Notes: generated from the letters alone by a model not told the origin. Positions 25,696-38,430 are shown, counted from the stretch's first letter. The stretch: 64,000 nucleotides of DNA from Basidiobolus ranarum (GCA_040143965.1 JASJQH010000001.1:22151-86150); one strand, 5' to 3'. Made by a program: numbers and translations.

Positions 25696-28428
25696 ATGTT
25701 GTCAGAGAACACCTTACCCCATGTGCTAGAAAACATCAAGAGGGATTTGAAAAATGGAGTTATCGAATCAGCCAAAATGAAACTGATTCCAATTGTGAAT
25801 GATTACGAATGGGTTTTTGAAGTTCAAGTTTGTTTTCTTTTCCATATTCTCAAGATAAAGCGAACAAGGATTTTAACTAGACCTTTCTTTTGAAGCTACT
25901 TCTACTTGAGATAAATCTTGCTGTGAGAGATTTTCATAAAGCAATGCAAATCTTTGCACACATGTAAGTCTACATTTTTTACTGCTTTTATGTAAAAAAT
26001 ATCTTTAATTTTTACCCGTAGGCGAGTGAAGTTCAGAAATGAAGAAATTTATAAAGAATTAATATGCCGTATTGTTTACTCTGGTTTACTTGGATCAACA
26101 GAAGAACACGCAGGTAAAGTTAATTTTCTTGTACTAAAATAAATTTCGTCTGATCCTAATATGAGTATTTATTTGGGGTTGTTAGAACTCTTTCGTCAAA
26201 TACCTAGGGATATACGGAGAGAATTACTAGTTGAAGTAGGAGGTATTTACCCTTCTCTATTGCTCAAGCCACTACCACTTGTATTGATATTTTTATGTTG
26301 AAAGACATTTATACAAAGCAAAATCGCCTATTTGATGCGTCGCGCATATATACATTCATTTGTTACCTATTTCCTCATTTGACACCTCGTTATGGAGTAA
26401 GTTAGTTAACCATATGACAACTTAGGGGTTTTTCTGACCGCTTTTATTTATCATAGTTACTAGCTGCTGATTTGGTACTCAGGGCAGAAAAAGAGTCTCA
26501 ACCCTTACTCCCCGTAAATACTTATCGTCGTTTCTTGCGTAAGAGTTTCTTTATGGAGTTTTTTTATTAGAGGATATTTTAACGAAACCTATTTTCTAGT
26601 ATACGGAGTCTTGGCCCAAATTTTTGCTGATAAAGTTAATTGTCACAGTCTGGAGACTCCAGGGCTTAACGCAAATATATCCAAGTTGACTACGATATCA
26701 CACGAATGCTTGTTAGAATGGATGAGACTTCACCAGGCATATTACATAGCTCAAATTGAATGGAAGACGATGCATCAATCCTTTATTCATATTTCTAAAC
26801 AATGCGGATTCCTTCCTGAAAATTGGTACTCTATTCCTTCTCCAGAGCTGTTCATGCTACCGCAACCATTACTAATTAACACCGATCTATAGCCAAATAT
26901 CGTCCGTAGAACCAGATGTAGACTCAAATCTCTTTTTCCCCGACGTTCTTTTGGAATCACTTCGCCTCAATGAATACGCCTTACCAACACAATTTAAATC
27001 CCTATTTTTGGCATCATGTTTTGTTCAAATATGCTTCGAATATCAATCATTAATATTCAATCCTCTTAAGCTCAATGGTAGCATTCATATACGTACTATA
27101 GTGCACTTGGTTCATTACTAACTTCATTTTCAGAGTGCTCTATTCCAGTTGGTGAAGCCAAGTCAGAAAAGAAAGCTAAAAAGGTCAAATCTAGTAAATC
27201 TACACGAAGCAAACAGAAAGCCAAAGCCATGTCGGTGAGTAATTTAGTCGATTCATCAACTCCCGCATCTACACCCGAAGGTAAATAAGAAGTTTTGGTT
27301 TATTTCTTGGATAGAGTTCTAAGTAGCTGATGGTTATTTAAATAGAAATCTTGAAAGCAACAGCCCAGGCCACAGGTACCTTACGTAAGGCTCAAGAGCT
27401 TCTCACTTTACTAGAAAGTCTCAATGGTGGTGGTACTTTGGATCAGGTGATCAATGACTGGGCTCTACCTTTTCACATTGTAAACGCAATTCTTCTTTGC
27501 AAAGCAGACATCCAATTGATGGAGGTAAGTGTGACTTCGTATGGTTGAAGTATGTTCGTTCATTAATTAACAGGATCAATTTTGTAGATGAAATATTCAG
27601 ACTCGCAAGCCAGCTACATAATACTATCAGATAGATGCCAAACCAGATGGCGGGAGAAGAAGGAGATCCTAGATGGAACCTCGATACTATTCCATCCTCT
27701 CTATCAATTCCGTCTTCTTTATTCGCTCAGTCTAAGTGGTGAACATATGGGGGATTTCAAGGTTCGCCATATTACAGATTATTTCAATCATTCAGTTCCT
27801 AATTTGTTACCAGATTGCTCGAAAGCACATCTTCCCAATTCTATATTCAGGGTTGCCATGTCAATTCAGTGACTTGTCCTTTGAAATCGAAAAGTTCTCT
27901 AAATTTCGACTCAAGCCTGTTACTTCTTCTGAACTATTGAGCCGCAGTATACAGCGTCTAGTAACTTTATATACAGCCGAGATTGAGCTAAATGGGTTTA
28001 ATAACGACTTGATAGGGGATCTTTTGGTGCTACTTCAGTTCGATGAATCCCAATTAACAGATAGACTTCAATGGATTTCTCAGTTACTCATTCAGAATGG
28101 CTCTTTTGTTTACCGGGAATTTTTCCACTTCATCTTTTCTGAGGCAATAATACAACAGGTGTTTCAAGTCAAGAATCTAAATGCGTTATTATATTCACTG
28201 TTGCCAGTAAAATCAAACACCGACTCCTCCCAACAAAGTGTATTTGAAGTATCACAGATCGAACAGAACCGTACACTTGAAGCACATTTACAGCTTGCAC
28301 TCGAGAAGACCCCCAAAAAGATGATGTTACTTAGAGAATTTTCCAGAAGATCATACCTCCGAGACCAAGGAATGCCTGCCACTATGTGGCAACGCAATAT
28401 ATTTACAGTTGGTGAATTTTGGCGCTGA
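25696..28428 (+). CDS. INTS10: Integrator complex subunit 10-like protein
   Basis: Subunit of Integrator, the metazoan/plant RNA polymerase II termination and snRNA-processing compl ex. Twelve predicted exons are 25696-25827, 25896-25963, 26022-26113, 26186-26242, 26305-26396, 26457-26538, 26600-26825, 26893-27077, 27134-27280, 27346-27524, 27588-27761 and 27814-28428, giving 682 aa (human INTS10 is 710). The protein is all-helical. Resemblances to INTS10 recalled by eye are LLPVNTYRRFLLYGVLAQ (human PVNCFRKLFVCDVLP), the C-terminal LLVLLQFDESQLTDRLQW with YREFFHF, and the final EAHLQLALE..MLLREF block. A Lys-rich linker lies at ~320-345, as in INTS10. Identity is low, so a search is needed. 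The exon 7 donor at 26826 was preferred over a weaker one further on. Confidence 0.72.
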
Positions 28429-28954
28429 AAAGCACAACCATCTTACGTACATCATCGTACCTCAACACTGTTTATATATATATATATATTTATACTTGAC
28501 AACTACCCTGAAAACTGGCTGGAAGCTTATTTTAGTTGTTAAGAAACCGTAATATCTATCCAAGAGTGACATTTAGTAACCTTAAGACATTTGTCCAATC
28601 GAGTTAGATAGCGAATGGATTCTTGTTCATCTGTCTGTAAATATAAGTTTTATGATCAAGCTTGCTCAGATTGTCTATATATATGGCTATTTCATGTTAC
28701 TGACCGATGAATTGGATATGGTTATAGCTATGGGGATGGACATTCCATACAATAGCATTGAATAAAAGTCGTTCTTGTTTAGAAAGTCCACTGATATTTT
28801 AGAATTTTTAGGGATTTATTGACGCTAAGAAAATTTCCGAATTTCCACAAAAACATTTATCTACATTAATAAGAATTGGACAGGTCAAGTGAAGGAATGA
28901 TGGAATAGCATAACATCAGACTTCTTATAAATGAGATGCTACAGATCGATCAAT
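28429..28954. other. intergenic, convergent INTS10 / glucose-6-P epimerase
   Basis: About 525 bases with a (TA)n run at about 28475-28490. No gene signal. Confidence 0.6.
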
Positions 28955-30125
28955 TCACAAAGCAGCTTGAACGGTCTGTCCACCTTCCCAGGATTCACCA
29001 GGGTTTAGTTTAATGGGGTTCACTACAGTACCGCATTCAATACAGATCATATTCTTATATTCATCATCTCCAAAGTCCGCCATACCATTGGCCTTCTCTA
29101 CCCATGGATTCCAAACTACGGTGTCCTCCAAGTTGTTCTTTTTGATTAACAAAGCTCTGCCGTTACCATCATCGAGCTTTACTTCAAGAGATGTAACGTT
29201 TTGGTAAACGCTGTCTACTTCACCATCGACATGGATAGTAGAACGGTCCTCATGGACTTCAGCTACTTTCACTTTGTCGGTATATTTGTATCCATGTAAT
29301 CCACTGACTGAAGCTTTGGTAACATCCTATACATGATGTGTTAAAAGAGATCACCGATAAGAATCATTATATAAATATATTAAACTTACAGGAACTTGGA
29401 AATAGGTATGGAGTAAGGTAGTAAAATCAAAGGATTTACCACCTTCGGGAGATTCAACATTTTTAACGGTTAAAGTAGTCTCCATAGTATCAGCCTTCAA
29501 TACAATGGTATAGATCAATTCAAAAGCAAAGGGCCAAATTTTACGGAAATCAGGACCGATTTGAACGTCATTCAAACCTAAAGTAATCGCAACATAGATT
29601 AATTATAGATATTCAGGAAAGAGTTTAGAATAATAATATACTAACCAAAGCGAACTTTGACTTCATCTTCAGCTCCAACTACAGTACCTAACCATTGCCA
29701 ACGAGTGACTCTGGCGAAACCGTGTTGTGGTAGACCTGAGGCTGGATTAGGTGCCTCGGCTTTGCCGAAATTTGGGAAAACGAGTGGAATTCTATTATAG
29801 TTAAATAGCTTAGTTCGCTGAAATCAATACAAACAGAAGTGTATTTTCACTTACCCGCCTCGAATAGCTTTGGTACCGTTAAGGATGGCTTTTTTACTAT
29901 AGTTCAATAAGAAGTAAAGTTCAGAAGTTTGTTACCTATCTTATTCATGAAATACAATACCAACCTAACAAATAGTCTTTCAACATCCTTGACCTTCCAA
30001 CTAGTTACAGTAGCTCCGTAAAGACTGATAGTAGCAGTAGCACCTTCCGGGTGAGTGAGGACCACTTGATCAGGTGAACCATCTTCGGCTTGAATGATTT
30101 TAACTGCTTTTCCAGACCAAGACAT
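28955..30125 (-). CDS. glucose-6-phosphate 1-epimerase (hexose-6-P mutarotase)
   Basis: Cytosolic enzyme of the aldose-1-epimerase superfamily that interconverts alpha and beta glucose-6-phosphate, like yeast YMR099C. Exons are 30125-29965, 29896-29855, 29791-29646, 29577-29390 and 29326-28955, giving 302 aa. Signatures are ATISLYGATVTSW, RGGIPLVFPNFG, LPQHGFARVTRW, the conserved LLHTYFQV and WNPWVEKANGMADFGDDEY, and the CIECGTV segment that holds the family's catalytic glutamate. The start at 30125 gives MSWSGKAVKI; an upstream in-frame TTG is not used. Introns are 63-68 nt. A CACGTG box (30227-30232) lies 102 bases upstream, with a 26-base palindrome about 200 bases upstream. Confidence 0.93.
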
Positions 30126-30923
30126 GTTTATATGTTGCAATACTTCTACAAGAGTGTAGTTCAAGGAGTTTTTGTCAACTCACATGTTGTACCAGGTCAT
30201 TGTTAAATACGTCGTCCTATATGTATCACGTGCAAGGTATATATTGACGTATACCTAGATTCGGATACATTCCGATATGTGGTAATGATAATAAACAAAA
30301 GTGGCTTCCAGGATTTCCCATTTTCTAGAGTGTCTAGACACTAGAAAGTGACGCAAACACTAAGATTTGGCTACTGAAATTAAAATGTGCTTAAATCTAA
30401 CCCTTTGCTTAACTTTTGTTGATTAAAGCTGGTTCAGAAAGAGCATCGAATTGATTGGACATTCACTGGTGTGTGTATGAATGTACAAGCTTCAATTAGT
30501 GTTACTTGAGCATGAGCTAAATATCCGGAACAAATATTTAGATTTCTGCTTTTCGATCGTTTCGTTAGTTTCAAAATGATAAATAGATATATTGAAGCAT
30601 TCCAATGATGTAATCCCACACAATCTGGCTTTTGATTTCATGCCCAAGAGTACTCCACCAAAAACGTCACTCAAAAAATGCAAAATTCAACCTAGGAATG
30701 TTTGATTTGAACAGAATGCCATAGATTTTACACGTAATAGCATTAGTTTCAAAAAGCGATGAATTTGATTAGTTGGAAAGTAGACGTCGTAATCATATAC
30801 AATTTATATCTCCTTAATTTTTCCTCCTTAGCTGCGTATTATTAAAGAGGGAATACTTCACTCCTTTTTGCTTTTCATACGTTTACAAAAAAGCCAAATC
30901 TCCGAGAGAATCATAAAAAGATA
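30126..30923. promoter_or_regulatory. divergent promoter region, epimerase / BRO1
   Basis: About 800 bases with no supported gene. It contains CACGTG at 30227-30232 and the palindrome at 30322-30347. Confidence 0.5.
30322..30347. promoter_or_regulatory. 26-bp near-perfect palindrome
   Basis: Arms TTTCTAG and CTAGAAA enclose the perfect 10-base palindrome TGTCTAGACA; a two-base AG bulge on one side is the only asymmetry. It lies between divergent genes and could be a dimeric transcription-factor site. Confidence 0.55.
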
Positions 30924-33900
30924 ATGATACAATCTCCCTGTATTCACGTCCCAAGTAAGCGGACAGAAGAGGTCGATTGGGCTACCCCTTTGAAAAAGTA
31001 CATCGCTAGTAATTACCAAGATGACCCCGAAAAATACCTTGAGGAGGTCAATACTATTAACAGACTCCGACAGGATATGCGTGGTGCTGGAAAAGATACA
31101 ACAGGAAGGGATTTACTCTATCGTTATTATGGCCAATTGGAGCTACTTGATTTGCGTTTTCCAGTAGATGAAAACAATATTAAAATTTCTTTTACTTGGT
31201 ACACTACTGATTCTTAAAATTTATAAAACTATCTTTCTAACGAGTCAAATTTTTTAATTAGGTGTGATACTTTCACCGGCAAAACTACTGCCCAATACTC
31301 CTTGGCTTACGAGAAGGCCTGTACCATATTCAACATGGCCTCAACTCTCTCTGCAATTGCTTCTTCCCAAGTTCGCTCGGAACCTGAGGGTTTGAAGCGT
31401 GCCTTTAACTATTTCCAAGCCTCTGCTGGAATGTTCACTTATATTAATGAAAATTTCCTGCATGCTCCTTCTACCGATCTTAGCCGAGATATTGTGAAAA
31501 TCTTGTCTCAGCTTATGCTTTCTCAAGCTCAAGAATGCTTCTTTGAAAAAAGTCTTGGCGAAAAAAAGAAGGATGCTCTTATAGCAAAGTTGGCTAGTCA
31601 AGCTTCTTGGTCCTATGGCTCAGTTGTGGATGCAATGAATGAAGGTGTTGCTAAAACAGCTCTCAGCCGCTGGTGGCATATGGTTTGTCAAGTAAGTTAA
31701 TTCAGAACTATCTTGGATGCACTATAGACAGTTTTAGTAATCATGAAGTAAATGTACTATTAGGCGAAGCAAAAGCATTATCAAGCTGTTGCTCAGTATC
31801 ATAAAGCTCTAGCATGTGAAGCTGAGAATAAGTATGGTGAAGTGGTCGCTCGACTTGCTTATGCTGAAACCAACGCCAAAGAAGCTACAAAGTTGGTAAA
31901 CACTTTCGCAAGTGCTTTTACCCCTTCTTTGACCTCTATTCCTCCTGACGCCGCAACAACTCTTCAGGATATCACTAAATCATCTCAAAGCATTATTGCC
32001 GAGAAATTGGTGGCAGCTACTAAAGATAACGATTTAGTCTATCACGATACTGTTCCTAATGTCGATGTGTTACAGCCGATTGATAAACTCAATGCGGTCA
32101 AGCCAATTCCAATCTCCGAACTTTATGGTCCTAACGAAATACAAAAGGTCATTGGCGTTGATATTTTCCAGAGATTGATTCCCATTTCTGTTCACGAGTC
32201 TTCATCTCTTTATTCTGAGGAGAAGGCCAAGATAATTCGTAAAGAAACTGAGAAGGTGGACCTTGCTGATGGTGAACTTGATGCAGCTTTATCTTTCATG
32301 CAGCTTCCCGAATCTCTTGAGAAATTCAAGAATAGGAATTCAGCAAGTGGAAAATCTATTTCTTCCCTTGCTCAATGCACCCAGGAGGTAAAGGAATGGG
32401 CCAGAATGATTAGCCAAGAAGAGAACGAGAGGGGTATGGTAGGAGAGCTAATTGTTACACTTGAGGGACTTCGTGGCAAAGCCAAGGAGTTACTTGATGG
32501 CGTTGGCATTTCTCTCGAACAGGAACAACGTGACTGCGAAGCTATGAGAGTAATATTTATAGATATAAACTATCTTCAAGTGAAATCTCAACTGATTTTT
32601 TATTCTGTGTATAGGTCAAATTTGGAGATCTTTGGACTCAAGCACCCTCTGGCATCCTTACAACCAGCTTCCGACAGGATATGCGAACCCATCGTGAGGC
32701 TCTTGATAAGGCCATCGCTTCTGATAGGTCGCTGATTTCAAGATTCGAAGAGATTCATGCTTCTATCGATGTACTCCGTGAAGGAGAACACAGTGATAGA
32801 TTAGAGCAGATGTTTGCCGAAGCAGTTGCTAGTGCTGCTGGATCTGGCAGAGATGTAAACTCTGCTAAGGAGAGCACCCTATTGGATACTGATATGGAGG
32901 ATGGAATCGAGTCTAACATAAAGAGCATCGAGGAGAGTATTGAGAAGTTGAACAAGATCAAGAAAGAAAGAGCAGAGACCCTTGATGATTTGAAGAATAA
33001 GGTTCGTACTCCCTCACTTCATTAACCAATGTAGTTTTTGATTGTCTAACATTAACCAATTTGTAGATACAAGAGGATGATATCTCTCATCTCTTGATTT
33101 TAAACAAGAAATCACCAAATATTGAGTCTCAGTTATTTGCCACCGAACTCGAGAAATTCAAAGGACATCAAAATCGCATTACTGCTACTGTTCATCATCA
33201 ACAAGCAATTATTCAAGAACTTTCAAGCTATTTCAAGGCTTTGATGGAGGGAACTGAGGCTAAACGAGTTCAGCGTATTTGGGATAATGCTGAAACTAGA
33301 AGAGACGAAGTGACCAATAAACTCCGTATTGCCGCCAATGATTATTTGGATATTAAGAACGGTGTCAGGTATGTCCAGCCCGAATATATTTATGGAATGT
33401 CTGTAATGATACTAATTTCCGATATCTGTTTACAGAAAAGGTGTTCAGTTCTATGCTGATCTGAATGATGTATTAGCTGGTCTTAACGCTAATGCTAGGA
33501 AATTGGTTCATGATCGTGAACAAGAGAGGCAATCTTTGGTTCAATCCATTGAGGGAAATAAGGTAGAGCGAGAGCATCAAGCGTTGAAAGAGCAATTGGA
33601 GAAATACCAAGATGTCCCTCAAGATCGAGGTCAACGCCATTTCGATAACCCTCCCATGAACCCTGCCTTTGCTAACTCTGCCGAGGCAAACATGTATGCG
33701 GACATGGCCATTAAAAAGCTTACTGAGCAAGCTAATCGTCTTCATATCCAGAATGAAGGAAACCATAGCCCCTATGCTGCTGGACCAGGTGGCCCTGCTT
33801 TCAATCTCCCTCCTCCAGCACAAGCTCCACCTGCTCCTAATCAAGGACCAGTGAGGTACAACCCATCCGACTACTCCGGTAATAGCCCTGCGTTTTCTCC

Positions 33901-35719
33901 TCCTCCACCAAACCCAAACATAAACCAGGGACCTATTTGCAAAACACCCTCCTACGGATCAGATAAAGACCAAAAGATGTACTATCCACCTCCACAAAAT
34001 GCGCAAGCACCTATGGCTCGAACTCCGTCCTATGGCTCAGAAGCTGATCATCATAATCCATACTTCCCACCTGGCGGAAATCCCGAACATCACCAACTTG
34101 GTGGAAATCAATCAGCCCCACCTATGAATCCTCCTCATGGTCCAGTTGTCCCGCCAAATATGGTACCTGCTGGCTATCAAGCAGCACAATCTCCTTATAT
34201 AAATCAGGACCCTCAGTTCAGAGCCCCTAGACAGCCTGCCCCACAACATCCTCATGGTAATATTCACTCACCAGATGTTGGTGAGCCTAGACAATTGTCA
34301 CCCGTAATTGACCGCAATATGCAAGCTCCAATGGGTGGCTACCAAGGTCAATCTGCTCCCGAAGCAAACTATGGACAATATGGTTATGGCCAGACTCCAT
34401 ATCAGCAGCAACCACCCCCCGCTCAAACATCACAACCTCAGAATTATGGCGGCAATGTTGGATATGGTTATACTCAACAGCAAGCTCCCTCCACCGATAC
34501 CCTTGCTAGCCCTCAAGCGAATACACCCGGCTGGCAACCACAGCAAAACTTCCAAAAGAATTTGCCGCAACGCCCCGAATATAACCCAGGACATGCGCAA
34601 CCAGGTCAGCAACAGCAACAGCAATACTCTAACCAAAACCCCCAACCTAATCAATATCCCGGATATGGTGGATCTTCTCCTGCTCCAGTCCAAGGACATC
34701 AGGGTATCCAGAGACAATTGTCCAATTATGACTTACAATTGAAGCAGCCTCCCCAACAACAAGCACCACCTATGGGCCCAGGCGGCCAACCAATTCGTAA
34801 CGCACCTCCTCAGCAAGCTCCATACCAAGGTTTTGATAATCAAACAGGACAAAGACCTGATCAGCAACAATTTTATAACCCACGCCCTCAACAACCACAA
34901 TTTAATGCTGGTCTTCAGCAACAACCTCAACAGCAGCATGTCCGTCCTAATATTTATCATGAAGGTAGTCAAAATTCCATTCCACAGTATCCCTACGGCA
35001 ACGGCCCATCCCAGGGTATTTCGTCTCCTTATCAACCATCTAATCCCGCTACTTTGTCTGGTGGTTCTGACAACTCTTACGTCTCTGCATCTCAAGCCCC
35101 ACCTCAACAAGGCTATCAACAACAGCAACAAGCTCAATATCAGCAATACCATGGCCAACCGCAAAACCAGCAACCTTCTCAAGACCCCAGATTGAGAGAA
35201 GGATCTTTAGGACAGCAACCTTATCCTTACCAAGGAGGATCTGCTGGACAAATGGGACAACAACCTACTCAAAATCAACAACAGCTTCCTCCTCAACAAC
35301 AACAACAACAAGACCATAACTACCCAGGCTATCAACAAAGACTCCCTCAAAACTATGACATATCAACCCAGCAATACCAACCACCAAATCCTCAACAACA
35401 ATTCCAGACTACCCCGGGACCACAAGGCTACCAAATGCAGCAAGGCTACAATCCTACTCCACCCCAAGGTCCAAGTGGGTATGTAAATCCCTCTCCTCAA
35501 GGCTGGCAACAGGGCACACCACAACAACAGCCAATGGGTAATCAATATCAATCACCAACTGGCATCCAAGGACAGCAACAACATCCCGCTCCGCAACAAC
35601 CACCACAACAACAACAATACCAGCAACAAACCGGACAATGGAATGGCTACCCTCAACAACAGGCACCGCCACAAGGGAATTTCTATGGAGGACAAGGAGG
35701 CGGATCCCTCATCGATTAA
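30924..35719 (+). CDS. BRO1: BRO1/ALIX-family ESCRT adaptor with giant Pro/Gln-rich tail
   Basis: ESCRT-associated protein that binds Snf7 at endosomes and recruits deubiquitination activity during multivesicular body sorting. Exons are 30924-31198, 31262-31691, 31764-32549, 32615-33001, 33067-33368 and 33436-35719, giving 1487 aa. The BRO1 domain spans ~1-390 (FNYFQASAGMFTYINENFLH, SALAYEKAC-like core). A V domain (~390-800) has SSLYSEEKAKIIRKETEKV, a stretch close to yeast Bro1, and coiled coils. From ~850 to the end is a Pro/Gln/Tyr/Gly-rich low-complexity tail of about 640 residues with a doubled motif (KTPSYGS / RTPSYGS), against roughly 150 residues in yeast Bro1. PalA/Rim20 is the alternative family member; SIYSEEKA-type similarity favours Bro1. 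Confidence 0.9.
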
Positions 35720-36292
35720 ACGCAGAGTAAAATAACACATTTATCATTCATTCCCCCCCCCCACCTCCACCACCATATTTCATCACACACCAGTCGGATA
35801 TCAATCAAAACTTAAAGCATATATCAGACATGAACGAACCAATTTATTGACATAGGCATTTATTTCCCCTTTATGTAGTAAAAGATATATTAGTTAATGT
35901 ATAAATTTAAGGACTTCCAAGTTAAATAAGATGAATATTATCTTTTTAAGTGAATTTTTCTAATAAATCCTACCAATTTTTCCTTTGTAAGAGTCACTCA
36001 CTGCCATTCCTCGCCTTTTCATAATTTAAGCAAGAAAATAGAAAGGTAAAATTGAAGACTTGATATTTACAATCAATAAAAATAAGATTTATTATCTATA
36101 TGTTACAAATATATATATCTCTTTCTATGAATAATCCAGGGTTTACTCTATACTAAACCAATCTAAAGGTGATGCTTGACTATATGTTTACATGATGGTA
36201 TGTCCAGTGGCATAGCAAATATATGTTTCTACCAGAATGCAAGGATATCGTATACGATACGAAACTTACGTAAATTACTACAGTGGTAAGAA
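35720..36292. other. intergenic, convergent BRO1 / alpha-arrestin
   Basis: About 570 bases. A cytosine run of about twelve bases lies near 35751, followed by CACCTCCACCACC. There is no coding signal. Confidence 0.6.
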
Positions 36293-37361
36293 TTATGTAG
36301 ATAAGATGGGCGAATTAGAGATAGTTCTATATTGAGGCGGTGAGGAAATTTCCATAGAACATTCGTACGATGGAGGAGATGGAATTACGTTATAACAAGG
36401 TAATTCCTCATCAATCTCTGGCGGCGTTATGATAATAGGAAGTTCATAGTGAGCACTATCCAATTTTCCTTTGTATCCGACATCGATACGTATTTGAAGT
36501 CTATGGGTCACCTCGATATACTCATTACTAGAGTCGTAAACCTTAAGTGAGGATGGGATCTTGACTACCAAAACCTTCTCGCCATGAAGATGTTCTTCTC
36601 TAAACCAATCGAAAGTCATATCTAACTTTTTCTCGGTTTCTCTTAGGATGTGATGAGGATTCTTTGGAGACTTGTATACGATGCGTTGCTTGAGTATGCA
36701 TGCGGCTAATAAGACTTTGACTAGCTTGGTTTCATCGGTGACTTCGTGATGTAATTGCAATGGAAACTCATCTCCCGGAGAAAATTGAAGACGTGGAATA
36801 GTAAAGGCACATGATAGCTTATGGGCCCATTCATGTTCCAAATGAGTGATGTGACGAGGAGTTATCAGAGAGTCAGCATGACGTCTGACAAACACTGACT
36901 TTTCAGCCTTCAAGTTGAAGTATATCAAAGTGGTGTCTACCAGAGCCTTGAACTTGTATTGGATCGATCCATATTCTGACTTAATACTCTCGGGTAAATC
37001 CCTAGGAAGAGCTAGACTGAAGTCGTAGGTGTTTGTTTGGCCGGCCTTGAATGACTTGGTCTCACTAAGGAAGGACCAGTCTTTATGGAAGAAGATGGTT
37101 TCACTCTTGCGAATATCTGAAGAAATAAAAGACGTTAGATGACAATTCAATGAGGAATGTGTTACAAAACGGTTGTTACATACCTGTATTTGTTGAGACT
37201 GTGTATCTTCCCTCGAACTGGAGGGTGATTTTGTTGACTTTGACGAAGGAGCTAGGAATGAATATCAAAGTACCACTGAGGATGTGATCACCGGTGCCTC
37301 TGTAACCTTTGAAAAATGTATCTTGGTCTAAGACAATATCGAGTTGAGATTTTCTGTTCAT
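36293..37361 (-). CDS. alpha-arrestin (ART/ARRDC-like) with two PPxY motifs
   Basis: Arrestin-fold adaptor that links plasma-membrane transporters to Rsp5/Nedd4-type ubiquitin ligases. Exons 37361-37184 and 37116-36293 give 333 aa. Arrestin-N features are LDIVLDQDTFFKGYRGTGD and VNKITLQFEGRYTVS, then the FPLALPRDLP-like block (DFSLALPRDLPESIKSEYGS) and GSIQYKFKALVD. Arrestin-C covers HKLSCAFTIPRLQFSPGDEF onward. Near the C-terminus (~305-322) SPPSYE and SPPQYR are classical PPxY motifs for WW domains. It is short compared with yeast ARTs, having no long tails. The arrestin and BRO1 converge and act in the same endocytic route. Confidence 0.9.
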
Positions 37362-38430
37362 GTCTTCGTAACGAATAATGTTTGCACCTCAACGGATACG
37401 GCACTCTTTTATATTCACCAGCTAATGTTTATAGTCAAAAAGTATTCATCTCAGATATTACAAATATAGCATCATTATGATGAGAAATCTATTTGCCGCT
37501 AGGTCAATTCTCTCCATGTGGTACGAATTTTTCTGATCTTGCGATTAGTGTAGCTTCAATGTGCAGACATTTCCAAAAAAGGAGGCATTATCGAGCTTTC
37601 AAAAGAAGTTGAAAAACAGTGGAGTTTAGGGACTAGTTGTGAATGAGATAGATTTACGATAGGGCTTGAGAGGACTGAGAATTGATATATTAGTAACTCT
37701 GATAATGTATCAGTCGCCCGCAATCGATAGTCGTACTTGGTGTTGATATCCCACTGTAAAAGGTATCCTGACTGAAAATGGCAATTTAAGATCCGATTTT
37801 ATGTATCCATAAGCCTAGTATGTAATATATAGACCTATTTTCACAACAGTTTTTGGGATGATATCATTGATTTATACGATAACGCATCTGTTAATTGCAG
37901 CATATAATTCCTGATATCCATGATAAAGGAAAATCATTTTCACTAAAAAATCTTCTCTTTGGGTATATTTGATAAGGGTGGTAAGAATCTGTCACATTGA
38001 TCGAAATTTAATCGATCATCAGTGCTATTAAGGGTTAGCACATGGTTTAGATACACTTTAATCAATACTTCATTGATTTGGTAACATTGAAGAGAATCTA
38101 AACAAAAACTCATTGATTTGGTAACATTCAAGAGAATCTAAACAAAAATTCATTGATTTGGTAACATTCAAGAATCGATGATCGATGTAGGTTTTACAAA
38201 ATGAATATCAAGCTTAATCAAGCACGTGGACCTAGGCCTCTTATCCATGCTTTGATATTGCGGAAGTAGATTGCTAGGTATCGATATACTATTATGGGTA
38301 ATTTGAATTTGATAGTTATTCCATGGATTTATTCACTATTTCTGGTACTGGACCTCTATGTTACTTGGGGGTTCATAAAACAATGTGCATGTAGAAAATG
38401 GTCGAATCCAGATACAAAGTAACTAAATGT
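37362..38430. other. intergenic between alpha-arrestin promoter and eL39 3' end
   Basis: About 1.07 kb without a supported gene. It contains the 40-base tandem repeat listed separately. Confidence 0.55.
38070..38172. repeat. 40-bp tandem repeat, ~2.6 copies
   Basis: The unit CATTGATTTGGTAACATTCA continues with AGAGAATCTAAACAAAAATT. Copies start at 38071, 38111 and 38151; the third breaks off after CATTCAAGA. Copies differ by two or three bases. It is intergenic, about 260 bases past the eL39 stop. Confidence 0.9.

Noticed and set aside
26826-26892. Reading INTS10 as broken by a stop at 26889
   Set aside because: A standard GT-AG intron (26826-26892) removes the stop and restores the frame through the next exon.
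34430-35740. Several long antisense and alternate-frame ORFs under the BRO1 tail
   Set aside because: Pro/Gln codon repeats (CCN, CAA) are open in all frames; the hydrophobic Leu/Val-rich antisense products have no domain or promoter.
38070-38172. CRISPR-like array
   Set aside because: The 40-base units are directly adjacent with no spacers, and the genome is eukaryotic.
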